A stretch of DNA of 64,000 nt from Pseudooceanicola onchidii (GTDB lineage Bacteria > Pseudomonadota > Alphaproteobacteria > Rhodobacterales > Rhodobacteraceae), in contig NZ_SPUW01000001.1 in the NCBI RefSeq assembly GCF_004959925.1, positions 1-64,000 on the forward strand, in the 5' to 3' direction. The notes under the pieces were generated by a model. The model made no database searches and was not told the DNA's origin. It saw only the letters and a list, made by a program, of their open reading frames with translations. Of the stretch, positions 7,524 through 16,495 are shown piece by piece. The number at the start of each line of letters is the position of its first letter. The stretch's first letter is position 1. The position numbers and the translations under genes are program-made.

Positions 7524-8191
7524 TCGAAGGCGCGTACCGTGAGTGGACGCTGGAAGAAGAATTGGTGTTCCAAGCGCTACGTCGCTCCATCGGTTCTCTA
7601 AGAACAGCAAGCGCTCAAGAGCTTTCGGACTATCTGTGTTCGCTTTCTCAAGACCAGCTTCGCGGCGTTGCGTCGAACGTGAAAGGCATCTACCACGAGC
7701 TTTTGTTCGTGGAGGCCGAAAACGGAGATTGGGACTCCGTGGCAGCCGAGGTGAAAGAGTTCACCAATCATCCGGGCGCCGACGTCGAATTTTTTGTCGA
7801 TGGCAATGTAATCGGGGAAGTGCAACTAAAGGCCGTTGCGTCGGAAGCGCAGGTTCTGGAGCATCTGGCGCGTTACCCTGATATCGAGATCAGAGTGACT
7901 GATGAAGTGGCGGCGAAAATGCCCGGCATCGAAAGCTCGGGATTTTCCAACACCGAGCTGACTCGTAATGTCTATGATAGGCTCGCGGTGCTGCAGAGGG
8001 ATGGCTTGGTTGAGGAGATAAGCGAGGGGCTGGCCACCTCTTCGCTCGTCAGTTCTGCCATCATTGCGGGCAAGGCGGTGCGAGGGCAGCACCTCTCGGG
8101 AACACAGATTCGATCATTCCTAGTCGATGCTGGTATCGGCGCGAGCACTGCTGCCGTCTTGGACGTTCTGCTGCTGCCTTTGACGAGCTGA
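7361..8191 (+). CDS. uncharacterised protein with a PD-(D/E)XK nuclease-like signature
   Basis: The frame overlaps the preceding membrane protein by 163 nt in the -1 phase. The first 40 residues (PAAPVETTTTPSPTIPSRLE) look like a linker, then credible protein follows from about RLASIVIAVTFQRLIEGAYREW. In the middle, GIYHELLFVEAENGDWDS, then GADVEFFVDGNVIGEVQLKA, resembles the E - D - (E/Q)XK arrangement of restriction-endonuclease-like folds. The closing part is helical and alanine-rich. The true start is unclear: ATG 7361, GTG 7400 or a frameshifted continuation of the upstream gene. The nuclease idea rests only on motif spacing. Confidence 0.55.
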   Translation: MPIIRRHTRPAAPVETTTTPSPTIPSRLETCTVEESDRHSRLASIVIAVTFQRLIEGAYREWTLEEELVFQALRRSIGSLRTASAQELSDYLCSLSQDQLRGVASNVKGIYHELLFVEAENGDWDSVAAEVKEFTNHPGADVEFFVDGNVIGEVQLKAVASEAQVLEHLARYPDIEIRVTDEVAAKMPGIESSGFSNTELTRNVYDRLAVLQRDGLVEEISEGLATSSLVSSAIIAGKAVRGQHLSGTQIRSFLVDAGIGASTAAVLDVLLLPLTS

Positions 8192-8382
8192 CAGTAGGAA
8201 GCGGACCTTTCATCATCGCACAGCGCTTATAAACCTTGTATTCTTCCGCACTGCTGACCTGGGGATCTTGGTTATTGCCACGTGGTGCCATGAAGGTCCG
8301 AAATGGGAAACCGCGCTTCGGCAGCGGTGATCCAGGCCAATGACCGGTGTGGGCCGGGAGGTGACGTAGTGGCTGACCTGAG

Positions 8383-8690
8383 CCCCGGCGCTTCTCCGGA
8401 CTTCCCGAGATTCAGCTGGTGCGTCGTACTAATCTCATCCAGCATGGCGCTAATGAACCGAGCGCCGTCGTCCTAGCCCTGAACGCGGGCGATAGGAAGA
8501 CACTAGGGTGGCAAATACGGACAGAGGCACTCGACCGGATGCGCAAACAGGATTTGATCGAAGGTGTAGCGACGCCGATTTGACCCGCCCAGTTCACGCC
8601 CTTTGCCTTGAGCGAATGGCTTCGCTGGTTAGGGCGTCCGGGTTCCGATGGATGGGGAGGGAGTTTAATTGGGCTGAGATGAGGACCTGA
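8383..8690 (+). pseudogene. decayed fragment, possibly of a winged-helix protein
   Basis: In one frame the sequence reads PEIQLVRRTNLIQHGANEPS and on through AGDRKTLGWQIRTEALDRMR and KQDLIEGVATPI to a TGA, then AQFTPFALSEWLRWLGRPG to a second stop. The pattern of a recognition-like helix followed by FTPFALSEWLRWLG recalls the end of winged-helix domains. There is no start codon with a ribosome binding site. The surrounding 8192-8888 holds no other supportable gene, only a degenerate repeat (GGTCCGAAATGGGAAACCGC at 8296-8315). Confidence 0.25.
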
Positions 8691-8888
8691 GGCGCCAGTC
8701 ATTCATTTGATATTCTCAAGGTAAAGCAACCGATCTTCACCAATACAGTTTAGAACAGGCTAGGCATTGGGTCCTGAACAGCTTACGCAACTCTGCGTAT
8801 TGCTTTGATGTGCGAGTTTCTCGGGTCTAAGCTCTGCAGCAAAGTTTGGTTCGACAACGCTCAGTGCGACCTCCCGCAACCAACACCA

Positions 8889-8918
8889 AACGCCCCGTGC
8901 CAAAAAGGCCGGGGCGTT
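8889..8918 (-). terminator. hairpin downstream of putR
   Basis: The 9-bp arms AACGCCCCG and CGGGGCGTT enclose an inner GCC-TTTTT-GGC on the minus strand. The structure lies 16 nt beyond the putR stop codon. The following bases on that strand are T/G-rich rather than a pure T-run. Confidence 0.6.
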
Positions 8919-8933
8919 CGGCGTTCGGGGCAC

Positions 8934-9392
8934 CTAAACCTCGATCTCCGCATTCTCGATCACCGCTTCCATCGCCACGAAGCTTGAGGTCGACGCCACA
9001 CCAGGCAGGGCCGAGATCTGGTCGCCCATGATCGTACGGAAATGCGTGATGTCTCGGCTGCGAACCTTGAGAAGATAGTCGAAATTGCCGGCGATCATGT
9101 AGCATTCCTCGACCTCGGCGATCTGGCGGACCGCGTCGTTGAACCGGCGTAGCGCCGCTTCGGTGGTGTCCAGAAGTCGGACCTCCATGTAGGTGACGTG
9201 GCTCAGCCCGAGCTTGCGCGGGGACAGGACCGCGCGGTAGGCCGCGATCACGCCCGATTTCTCCATCGCCTGAACGCGTTGTGTCACCGGCGTCTTGGAC
9301 AGGCCGACCCGGCGGGCAAGCTCGGTCATCGAAATCCGCGCGTTCTGCTGCACCTCCCTCAGGATGGACAGGTCGATCTTGTCGAGCGGCAT
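8934..9392 (-). CDS. putR: Lrp/AsnC-family regulator of proline catabolism
   Basis: The 152-residue protein has an N-terminal AsnC-type helix-turn-helix (about 5-60; DLSILREVQQNARISMTELA, then RRVGLSKTPVTQRVQAME) and a C-terminal RAM/ACT-like domain (VEECYMIAGNFDYLLKVRS). It is divergent from putA across 97 bp. In alphaproteobacteria this layout is PutR, which activates putA in response to proline. GGAGG lies 5 nt before the ATG. Its targets should include the shared intergenic region 9393-9489. Assignment as PutR rests on the neighbourhood, since other Lrp paralogues look similar. Confidence 0.9.
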   Translation of the reverse strand: MPLDKIDLSILREVQQNARISMTELARRVGLSKTPVTQRVQAMEKSGVIAAYRAVLSPRKLGLSHVTYMEVRLLDTTEAALRRFNDAVRQIAEVEECYMIAGNFDYLLKVRSRDITHFRTIMGDQISALPGVASTSSFVAMEAVIENAEIEV

Positions 9393-9489
9393 ATGATCCT
9401 CCGTGTGACCCGATAAAAGTCGATACGTCTCTCAAGTATCTCACAAAAGGGCGCTCTGTCCATTCAGGCTGCGGTACAAAGGTCGCAAC

Positions 9490-12400
9490 ATGCCCACGGA
9501 GCCTGCCATGACAGCTGACCTGACCGCCTTTACCCCCGATGCCAAGTTCGCCGACGAGGCGCGTCTGACCGACCAGCTGATCGCCAACAGCACCCTGACC
9601 CCTGCCACCCGTCAGGCCATCCATGCCCGCGCCGTCGACCTGATCACAAAGGTGCGCAACGACGCCGCGCCCAGCCCGATGGAGGCCTTCCTGACGGAAT
9701 ACGGCCTGTCGACGCAGGAAGGGGTCGCGCTCATGTGCCTGGCCGAGGCCATGTTGCGTGTGCCCGACACCCAGACGATGGAGGCGCTGATCGAGGACAA
9801 GATCGCGCCGTCGGACTGGGGCCAGCACCTGGGCGCGGCCTCGTCGAGCCTTGTCAACGCCTCGACCTGGGCGCTGATGCTGACGGGCCGCGTGCTGGAC
9901 GACAGGCATCCCGGGGTTTCGGGCGTGGTGCGGGGCGCGATCAAGCGGTTGGGCGAACCGGTGATCCGCGTGGCCGTGGGGCAGGCGATGAAGGTGATGG
10001 GCCGCCAGTTCGTGCTGGGCGAGGCGATCGCCCCAGCCATGTCGCGCGCCCGGGGGATGGAGGCCAAGGGCTATACCTACAGCTATGACATGCTGGGCGA
10101 AGCCGCGATCACGGGCAGGGATGCCGAGCGGTATTTCCAGGCCTACAGCAACGCCATGGCCGAGATCGCGCGCGCCTGCAGCCACGCGGACGTGGCCGAG
10201 AACCCGGGCATCTCGATCAAGCTGTCGGCGCTGCATCCCCGCTACGAGGTCGCACAGGAAACGCGGGTCATGGACGAACTGGTGCCGCGCGTTCTTGACC
10301 TTGCGCGGCAGGCCAAGGCGGCGGGCATGGGGCTGAACATCGACGCCGAAGAACAGGACCGGCTGGTGCTGTCCCTCAAGGTGATCCGCGCCGTTCTGTC
10401 ATCCCCGGATCTTGCCGGATGGGATGGCTTTGGCGTCGTCGTGCAGGCCTATGGCAAGCGGGCGGGGCTGGTCATCGACTGGCTGGGCGCGCTGGCGACG
10501 CAGCTGGATCGGCGGATCATGGTGCGGCTGGTCAAGGGCGCCTACTGGGACACGGAAATCAAGCACGCGCAGGTCGAAGGGCTGCCCGGCTTTACCGTGT
10601 TCACCACCAAGCCCGCCACAGACGTCAGCTATATCGCGCTGGCCGAAAAGCTGTTTTCCATGGCCGACCGGATCTATCCGCAGTTCGCCACCCACAATGC
10701 CCACACCGTGGCCGCGATCCTCGAGATGGGGCAGGGGCAGCGATACGAATTCCAGCGCCTGCACGGGATGGGTGAAAGCCTGCATGACATCGTGCACAGG
10801 GCCGAGGGCACGCGCTGCCGGATCTACGCGCCGGTCGGCAAGCATTCGGACCTGCTGGCCTATCTCGTCCGGCGTCTGTTGGAAAACGGCGCGAACAGTT
10901 CCTTCGTGCATCAGATCGTCAACCCGGCGGTCACGCCAGAAACCATCGCGACCGATCCCTTCGATGCGGTCAGAACCGCCACCTCGCCCGCCGGGCTGGT
11001 GCCGCCGCAGCGGATCTTCGGGGCCCGCGAAAATTCGCGTGGCTGGGATCTGACGGACGATGCGACCTTGGCCGCCATGGACCGGACCGATGACATCGCC
11101 GATGTCACGCCCCGCACCCTGCGCCCGGCGACCGGAACCGAGGTCGAGGTGCTGAACCCCGCCACCGGTGCGGCGATTGCCACCGTGCGCGAGGCGGACG
11201 CAGAAACCGTCGACCGCGCCATTGCCGACGCCCGGCTTTGGGCGGCCCCGGTCGCGACCCGTGCCGATACCCTGCGCCGCGCCGCCGACCTGTATGAGGC
11301 CAACGCCGACCGGATCTTCGGCATCCTGGCCCGCGAGGCCGGCAAGACCCTGCCCGACGCGGTCGGAGAGCTGCGCGAGGCCGTCGACTTCCTGCGCTTC
11401 TACGCGGATGAAGCCGAGCGTAAGGGCTTGGAACCGGCCGGGATCTTTGCCGCCATCAGCCCCTGGAACTTTCCGCTGGCCATCTTCACCGGCCAGATCG
11501 CGGCGGCGCTTGCCGTGGGCAACGCGGTCCTGGCCAAACCGGCCGAGGCGACGCCGGTGATCGCGGCCCTTGCCGTCGACCTGCTGCACGAGGCCGGGGT
11601 GCCGCGCGACGCGCTGCAACTGCTGACCGGCCGGGGCGGTGTGGTGGGCGCGGCCCTGTCGTCTGACCCGCGCATCGCGGGCGTGGTCTTCACCGGCTCG
11701 ACCGCCACCGCCAAGACGATCCGCCGCGCCATGGCCGACACCCTCGCCCCCGGTGCGCCGCTGATCGCCGAAACCGGCGGGCTGAACGCCATGATGGTCG
11801 ACAGCACGGCCCTGCCCGAACAGGCGGTGACGGATATTATCACCTCGGCCTTCCAGTCCGCCGGTCAACGTTGTTCGGCCTTGCGCTGCCTCTATCTGCA
11901 GGAAGACGTCGCGGACCATATCCTCACCCTTCTCAAGGGCGCGATGGACGAGCTGACGCTCGGCGATCCCTGGCACCTGTCGACCGACGTGGGCCCGGTC
12001 ATCGATCAGGCGGCCCATGACGCGATCAGCGCCTATGTCGACGCCGCCCGCCGCGACGGGCGCGTGCTGCACGAGGTAGCCAGCCCCGGGCAGGGGTTCG
12101 TCGCCCCGGTGATCCTGCGCGTTGCCGGGATCGCCGACATGGAGCGTGAGGTCTTTGGCCCCGTCCTGCACGTGGCCACCTTTCGCAGCCGCGACCGCGC
12201 CCGGGTGATCGACGACATCAACGCCATGGGCTACGGTCTGACCTTCGGCCTGCACACCCGGATCGACAGCCGCGTGCAAGAGGTCACCGACACGATCCAC
12301 GTCGGCAACCTTTATGTGAACCGCAACCAGATCGGTGCCATTGTCGGATCCCAGCCCTTCGGCGGTGAGGGTCTGAGCGGGACCGGCCCGAAGGCCGGCG

Positions 12401-12900
12401 GTCCGAACTACCTGAAACGGTTCGCCAGGGCCGAGGCGCAGCAGGCCGAGGGCGATTGGCAGGAGGACTGCGACCCCAAGGCACTGGCCGCCCGGATCGC
12501 CGATGCCCCGACCGGCACCGAAATTTCCCGTACCGCAATGCCCGGCCCGACCGGAGAGGACAACACGCTGACCCTCGTCGCCCGGGGCCCGATCCTATGC
12601 GCAGGTCCGGGACCCAAAGCCGCCGCCGCGCAGGTCGCCGCTGTCGAGGCGCTTGGCGGGATCGCCGTATCCACCGACGGCCACCTTGCCGCGGGGCCGC
12701 TTGAGACCTTGGCGGGCATCGAAGGCGTGCTGTGGTGGGGCCCCGACCCGCGCCCCTACGCGCAGGCTCTCGCCCGCCGCGACGGTGCGATCCTGCCGCT
12801 GATCACCGGCCTGCCCGACCTCGGACACGTGGCCCACGAACGTCACGTCTGCATCGACACGACGGCCTCGGGCGGCAACGCGGCTTTGTTGGCGGGGTAG
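9490..12900 (+). CDS. putA: bifunctional proline dehydrogenase / L-glutamate gamma-semialdehyde dehydrogenase
   Basis: PutA oxidises proline to glutamate in two steps, using FAD and then NAD. The 1136-residue protein has a helical arm and proline dehydrogenase barrel (about 90-490; SIKLSALHPRYE, RLVKGAYWDTEIK, FATHNAHT) and an ALDH-type module (about 540-1000; SPWNFPLAIFTGQIAAAL, ETGGLNAM, catalytic cysteine about 795 in AGQRCSALRC). A short C-terminal extension follows. It lacks the N-terminal ribbon-helix-helix DNA-binding domain of enterobacterial PutA, which fits control by the separate PutR. An ATG at 9508 with GGAG upstream is an alternative start. It ends 4 bp from the convergent Wzy-like gene. 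Confidence 0.97.
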   Translation: MPTEPAMTADLTAFTPDAKFADEARLTDQLIANSTLTPATRQAIHARAVDLITKVRNDAAPSPMEAFLTEYGLSTQEGVALMCLAEAMLRVPDTQTMEALIEDKIAPSDWGQHLGAASSSLVNASTWALMLTGRVLDDRHPGVSGVVRGAIKRLGEPVIRVAVGQAMKVMGRQFVLGEAIAPAMSRARGMEAKGYTYSYDMLGEAAITGRDAERYFQAYSNAMAEIARACSHADVAENPGISIKLSALHPRYEVAQETRVMDELVPRVLDLARQAKAAGMGLNIDAEEQDRLVLSLKVIRAVLSSPDLAGWDGFGVVVQAYGKRAGLVIDWLGALATQLDRRIMVRLVKGAYWDTEIKHAQVEGLPGFTVFTTKPATDVSYIALAEKLFSMADRIYPQFATHNAHTVAAILEMGQGQRYEFQRLHGMGESLHDIVHRAEGTRCRIYAPVGKHSDLLAYLVRRLLENGANSSFVHQIVNPAVTPETIATDPFDAVRTATSPAGLVPPQRIFGARENSRGWDLTDDATLAAMDRTDDIADVTPRTLRPATGTEVEVLNPATGAAIATVREADAETVDRAIADARLWAAPVATRADTLRRAADLYEANADRIFGILAREAGKTLPDAVGELREAVDFLRFYADEAERKGLEPAGIFAAISPWNFPLAIFTGQIAAALAVGNAVLAKPAEATPVIAALAVDLLHEAGVPRDALQLLTGRGGVVGAALSSDPRIAGVVFTGSTATAKTIRRAMADTLAPGAPLIAETGGLNAMMVDSTALPEQAVTDIITSAFQSAGQRCSALRCLYLQEDVADHILTLLKGAMDELTLGDPWHLSTDVGPVIDQAAHDAISAYVDAARRDGRVLHEVASPGQGFVAPVILRVAGIADMEREVFGPVLHVATFRSRDRARVIDDINAMGYGLTFGLHTRIDSRVQEVTDTIHVGNLYVNRNQIGAIVGSQPFGGEGLSGTGPKAGGPNYLKRFARAEAQQAEGDWQEDCDPKALAARIADAPTGTEISRTAMPGPTGEDNTLTLVARGPILCAGPGPKAAAAQVAAVEALGGIAVSTDGHLAAGPLETLAGIEGVLWWGPDPRPYAQALARRDGAILPLITGLPDLGHVAHERHVCIDTTASGGNAALLAG

Positions 12901-12904
12901 GCTG

Positions 12905-14149
12905 TCAGCTATGTTGCCACGAACGGATATTTCGCGGTGGTGTCAGGAAGGCCATGTAGAGGACCTTGAGGAACAGGAAGGTCATCAGAACGTAAAAGAT
13001 GTTGAACGCCGAAAAGAGCGAGACGATCCCGCCAGAGTTCAGCAACGGCAGAAGGATGTTCGTGACCGCGATGCTCATCAGCGGAGCGGTGATAATCTTG
13101 TTACTGTTGATTGATGTGCGCAGAGCATTGCACATGAGCCCGGTGATGAAGCCGACCGGTATGGCGACGAACCAGAAACCACTCCGTCCAAATAGGTACA
13201 CACCCTCTCCGGCAAGAGTGATCGTCAGATTGGTTTCGCCGGCCAGCACGACGGAAGGATCCGGGTGAACAAGGTACGTAACGTACTGGCCGCTGCCCAA
13301 CATCAGATATTCGATCGAATCCCGGGGGATATCCATCATCATTGCCGTCAGGCGTGACCCGAAGATTGGCATGAGTGACAGCCAGCTGCTTGGGTGCGGC
13401 GTTTCGAAGATCTCCCAGCTCGCGATCAGACCCCAAGCAGTGCCTTCCGTGGCTCGGATAAAGAGGTACTGCGCTGCGGCCGTAAGGCTCTGCGCGTCCA
13501 TGATGATCGCGGAGTAATAGATCAAGGCGCCTGTCAGAGCAGCGCCAATCAATGCCTGAACCCCCCAGGACAGCAACGGTATGACAATAAAGAGGAACGG
13601 CAAGAGCCCGACAATGATCCCGGACTTGTAGCCCATCATGGCCAGCGTCCCGAGCGTCAGGAGCAAGTGCACAATCGGAAAACCGTATCGGATCCCCTGT
13701 GTGCGGCCAATCCTGTACAAAATACCGGAAAGAGCCAAGGCCGTGGGCACCCAGAACTGAACGAAGGTCTTGTAAAGAAAGCCGAAGCCGCCGAACGACA
13801 CACGAACGGCGCCCCGATGCGTCTTGCCCGTCAGGATGTCCTGACCGACCAAGGCGAAGACGATCAGGGCAGCAACAATTAGGAAAAGCGTGATGAACCG
13901 ACCCAAGTTGGTCAACTGCCCCTGAGTGAGGCGGATCTCTTCCTGAACAAACCGACTTCCCGACCGGAAATATTGGGACAGGAAGAACGAAAACGCGAAA
14001 CAGCCAAGGTAAAATGGATAGGCCAGTCGCAGATCATAAACTGTCTGGATCGACAGGTAATAGACGTTCAGAACAACATCGCTGACCGTGTAAAGCCCAG
14101 CCAGTGGCAAAAGCAGGTAAAGCAGGATAATGATGTAGACGACCCGCAT
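12905..14149 (-). CDS. polytopic Wzy-like oligosaccharide repeat-unit polymerase
   Basis: The 414-residue protein is almost entirely membrane helices (roughly 10-12), with a larger polar loop around 225-310 (FETPHPSSWLSLMPIFGSRL, then MLGSGQYVTYLVHPDPS). This topology and its place in a sugar-polymer locus fit an O-antigen or capsule polymerase, a family with poor sequence conservation. AAAGGG precedes the ATG at 14149, which is better than the TTG at 14167. It is the last gene of the long leftward operon, 22 bp after a glycosyltransferase. It would polymerise lipid-linked repeats on the periplasmic face after Wzx export. Confidence 0.7.
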   Translation of the reverse strand: MRVVYIIILLYLLLPLAGLYTVSDVVLNVYYLSIQTVYDLRLAYPFYLGCFAFSFFLSQYFRSGSRFVQEEIRLTQGQLTNLGRFITLFLIVAALIVFALVGQDILTGKTHRGAVRVSFGGFGFLYKTFVQFWVPTALALSGILYRIGRTQGIRYGFPIVHLLLTLGTLAMMGYKSGIIVGLLPFLFIVIPLLSWGVQALIGAALTGALIYYSAIIMDAQSLTAAAQYLFIRATEGTAWGLIASWEIFETPHPSSWLSLMPIFGSRLTAMMMDIPRDSIEYLMLGSGQYVTYLVHPDPSVVLAGETNLTITLAGEGVYLFGRSGFWFVAIPVGFITGLMCNALRTSINSNKIITAPLMSIAVTNILLPLLNSGGIVSLFSAFNIFYVLMTFLFLKVLYMAFLTPPRNIRSWQHS

Positions 14150-14171
14150 ACCGGCCCTTTCTACCAAAAGT

Positions 14172-15407
14172 TCAGGTTGCCAGATCCTGTGTCAGGATGA
14201 CGTCCAACTGCTTGCCAAGCTCGGCGTAATTATACTCGGTCTCCACGGCATTTCGACCATTTTGACCCATGCGACACCGGTCCTCATCGGACAGCGCCGC
14301 CAGCTTGTTGACGGCTGCGACAATGGCCTCGGGGTCTCCCGGAGCGATCGCGACGCCCGCATGATGGGCCGACACCGGATTGTAGGGGCCTGAATCAACG
14401 GCATAGATGATTGGTTTGGCCGCAGCGAGATAGTCGAAGAGCTTGTTGGGCGATACACCGAATTTGAACAGCGGTTCTGCTGGCAATCCGATGTAGCAGG
14501 CGTCGAAGTGCGACAATAACGACTGCACCTGGGTCTTCGGTATCGCATCAATGAAGGTCACATTGTCCAGTTGCTCGCGCTGTGCGTAGGCCTTGAGCTC
14601 GTCTTTGTTTCGGCCGTCGCCGACAAGAACAAACTCAATGTCAGTTCTGGTCCGCAACTGAGCCGCCGCTGCCAAAAACACATCGAGGTTGTTGGCCTCG
14701 CCCAAGGTACCCGCATAGCCTACGATGAACTTCCCTGTCGGCAGTTGGTCATTGACCGAGGGTGCAAGCGGGTCTGCCATGGAACGGTCCCCCAGAAGTA
14801 CGCCGTTCGGCAGCCAATGAAATTTCCCCCGGTCCATGCCCCGCGATGCCATGTGATCGACCGCGTTTTGAAGGTTCGAGATCACCTGATCCGACACGCG
14901 ATAGGCGCGGTCTTCGACCCACTGAAGCAGCCTGATGAACGGGTGTGAAGGTTCGTAGTTTCCAATGATGACGAGCGACAGGGGCCAGATGTCTCGCACC
15001 TCGAAGACCAACTTGGCCTTGACCCTGCGCGCGACGCGTTCAGCGCCCAGAAACCCCAGCAAACCAGGGGAGGAGTAGAGCACCACATCGGGCTTTGGGA
15101 CACCGTGCCGCAACAAACCGGGCAGTTTCAGGCCGAACTGAATCCATCCCAGGATTCGTTTTTTGTGATGCGCATGCGGATAGTCGAGCGTGGTCACGCG
15201 AACCATCGTATAGCCATCAACGCTTTCTTTGAACGGCGCTGCCTTGGCTATCTCCGGTTTGACCATGAGGTGGTGTTTTCGGACCGAAATCACATAGACA
15301 TCGTGTCCCTGCTTCGCCAGTTCACGCGCCAGGTAGTGTTGTCGAAGGTGGCCGCCGACCGCAGGTGTCGACGCGTACTGACAGACCAGCCATATCGTCT
15401 GTCTCAT
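14172..15407 (-). CDS. GT4-family glycosyltransferase
   Basis: The 411-residue protein has a GT-B architecture: an N-terminal acceptor half (QYASTPAVGGHLRQHYLARE, LVFEVRDIWPLSL) and a C-terminal nucleotide-sugar half (about 225-380; IVGYAGTLGEANNLDVFL, FVLVGDGRNKDELK, GVSPNKLFDYLAAAKPII). The latter contains the GT4 glutamate-containing region in a modified form. The DIWP and GVSPNKLFDYL features resemble WbuB-type enzymes that transfer an amino-sugar to a lipid-linked acceptor. Its ATG overlaps the stop of the epimerase gene as ATGA, so translation is coupled. The donor sugar is probably one of the two amino-sugars made by this locus, but specificity cannot be read from sequence. Confidence 0.88.
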   Translation of the reverse strand: MRQTIWLVCQYASTPAVGGHLRQHYLARELAKQGHDVYVISVRKHHLMVKPEIAKAAPFKESVDGYTMVRVTTLDYPHAHHKKRILGWIQFGLKLPGLLRHGVPKPDVVLYSSPGLLGFLGAERVARRVKAKLVFEVRDIWPLSLVIIGNYEPSHPFIRLLQWVEDRAYRVSDQVISNLQNAVDHMASRGMDRGKFHWLPNGVLLGDRSMADPLAPSVNDQLPTGKFIVGYAGTLGEANNLDVFLAAAAQLRTRTDIEFVLVGDGRNKDELKAYAQREQLDNVTFIDAIPKTQVQSLLSHFDACYIGLPAEPLFKFGVSPNKLFDYLAAAKPIIYAVDSGPYNPVSAHHAGVAIAPGDPEAIVAAVNKLAALSDEDRCRMGQNGRNAVETEYNYAELGKQLDVILTQDLAT

Positions 15408-16495
15408 GCCAGATAGGCCCTGATCACCTGAGCAATTCGATCACTCGCGTCGCCTAGACCGTATGGTTCGACAGCTGCACCGGCCACGCCGCGAGCCGAA
15501 AGGATCGCATTCTGGATCGCCTTGCTTCCCTGGGCCGGGCTGACGAGCCGGTTCCAGCCAGAATCCAAAAGTTCGACCCACTCGGTCTCATCTCTCAGTG
15601 TGACGCAAGGGACCTTATGGAAAAATGCCTCTTTCTGGACGCCACCGCTGTCGGTCGCGATTACGACGGCAGAGCGCTCCGCCTCGACCATCTGCAGGTA
15701 TCCGAGCGGTTCTACGCAGGTCAGCTTGCTCAGCAGTTGATCCAGACCCGTTGCCGAAATCTTCGCCCGGGTGCGCGGATGAAGAGGCAATAGAACAGGT
15801 ATCTCCTTTGCGATGGCTGCCAGCGCGTCCAATATCGATCCAAGGCGATCAGGATGGTCCGTATTTTCCTGGCGGTGAACCGTGGCGAGAATGTAGTCGC
15901 GATCTTTCAAGCCGAGCGATGCCAGAAGCTCTCCCTTTTCGGCGGCTTGTTTTCCGAAATGCACAGACGCATCGTACATCACGTCGCCAACACGGTGCAC
16001 CTTGCCGCTCTCGATGCCTTCATTGGCCAGGTTACGGTCGGCGGTGTCTGTCGGGGTGAACAGGAGGTCAGAACAGTGATCTGTCAGCCTACGATTGATT
16101 TCCTCGGGCATCTTCATGTTGAAAGATCTCAACCCGGCTTCAACGTGGGCGACGGGAATGTGCATTTTCGCAGCACACAGGGCACCGGCCAGAGTTGAAT
16201 TCGTATCACCGTACACCAGAACCATGTCTGGTCGAACCTGCGACAACACCCCTTCGACGGCCTCAAGCATGCGTCCGGTCATCGCACCGTGCGTACCGCC
16301 CGAGATGTGCAGGTTGTGATCCGGAGCCTGCCCCATGAGATCCGTGAAGAACACGGTCGACATGTTGTCGTCATAGTGTTGACCGGTGTGGATCAGGACT
16401 TCGCGTAGCCCTTCAGTTTGTCGGATAGCCCGGGTGATCGTCGCCGCCTTGATGAACTGGGGGCGGGCGCCGAGGACAGTGGCAATCGTCTTCAC
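15404..16495 (-). CDS. wbpI: non-hydrolysing UDP-sugar 2-epimerase, WbpI-like
   Basis: The 363-residue protein belongs to the WecB/WbpI epimerase fold: GARPQFIKA, HTGQHYDDNMS, VYGDTNSTLAGALCAAK, HVEAGLRSFNMKMPEEINRR and DSGGVQKEAFFHKVPCVTLR. WecB converts UDP-GlcNAc to UDP-ManNAc, while WbpI converts UDP-GlcNAc3NAcA to UDP-ManNAc3NAcA. I favour WbpI because the GGTHGAMTGRML segment looks WbpI-like and because WbpA, WbpB, WbpE and WbpD homologues lie in the same locus. It starts at a GTG that overlaps the previous stop (GTGA) and its own stop overlaps the next start (ATGA). Confidence 0.85.
   Translation of the reverse strand: MKTIATVLGARPQFIKAATITRAIRQTEGLREVLIHTGQHYDDNMSTVFFTDLMGQAPDHNLHISGGTHGAMTGRMLEAVEGVLSQVRPDMVLVYGDTNSTLAGALCAAKMHIPVAHVEAGLRSFNMKMPEEINRRLTDHCSDLLFTPTDTADRNLANEGIESGKVHRVGDVMYDASVHFGKQAAEKGELLASLGLKDRDYILATVHRQENTDHPDRLGSILDALAAIAKEIPVLLPLHPRTRAKISATGLDQLLSKLTCVEPLGYLQMVEAERSAVVIATDSGGVQKEAFFHKVPCVTLRDETEWVELLDSGWNRLVSPAQGSKAIQNAILSARGVAGAAVEPYGLGDASDRIAQVIRAYLA

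Noticed and set aside
8827-12300. Long open frames antisense to putA and putR
   Set aside because: They are arginine-, glycine- and histidine-rich shadows caused by high GC at third codon positions. PutA and PutR explain both regions fully.
15404-16495. Naming the epimerase WecB
   Set aside because: WecB and WbpI share the fold; the WbpA/B/D/E set and the GGTHGAMTGRML segment favour WbpI, although phylogeny is needed.
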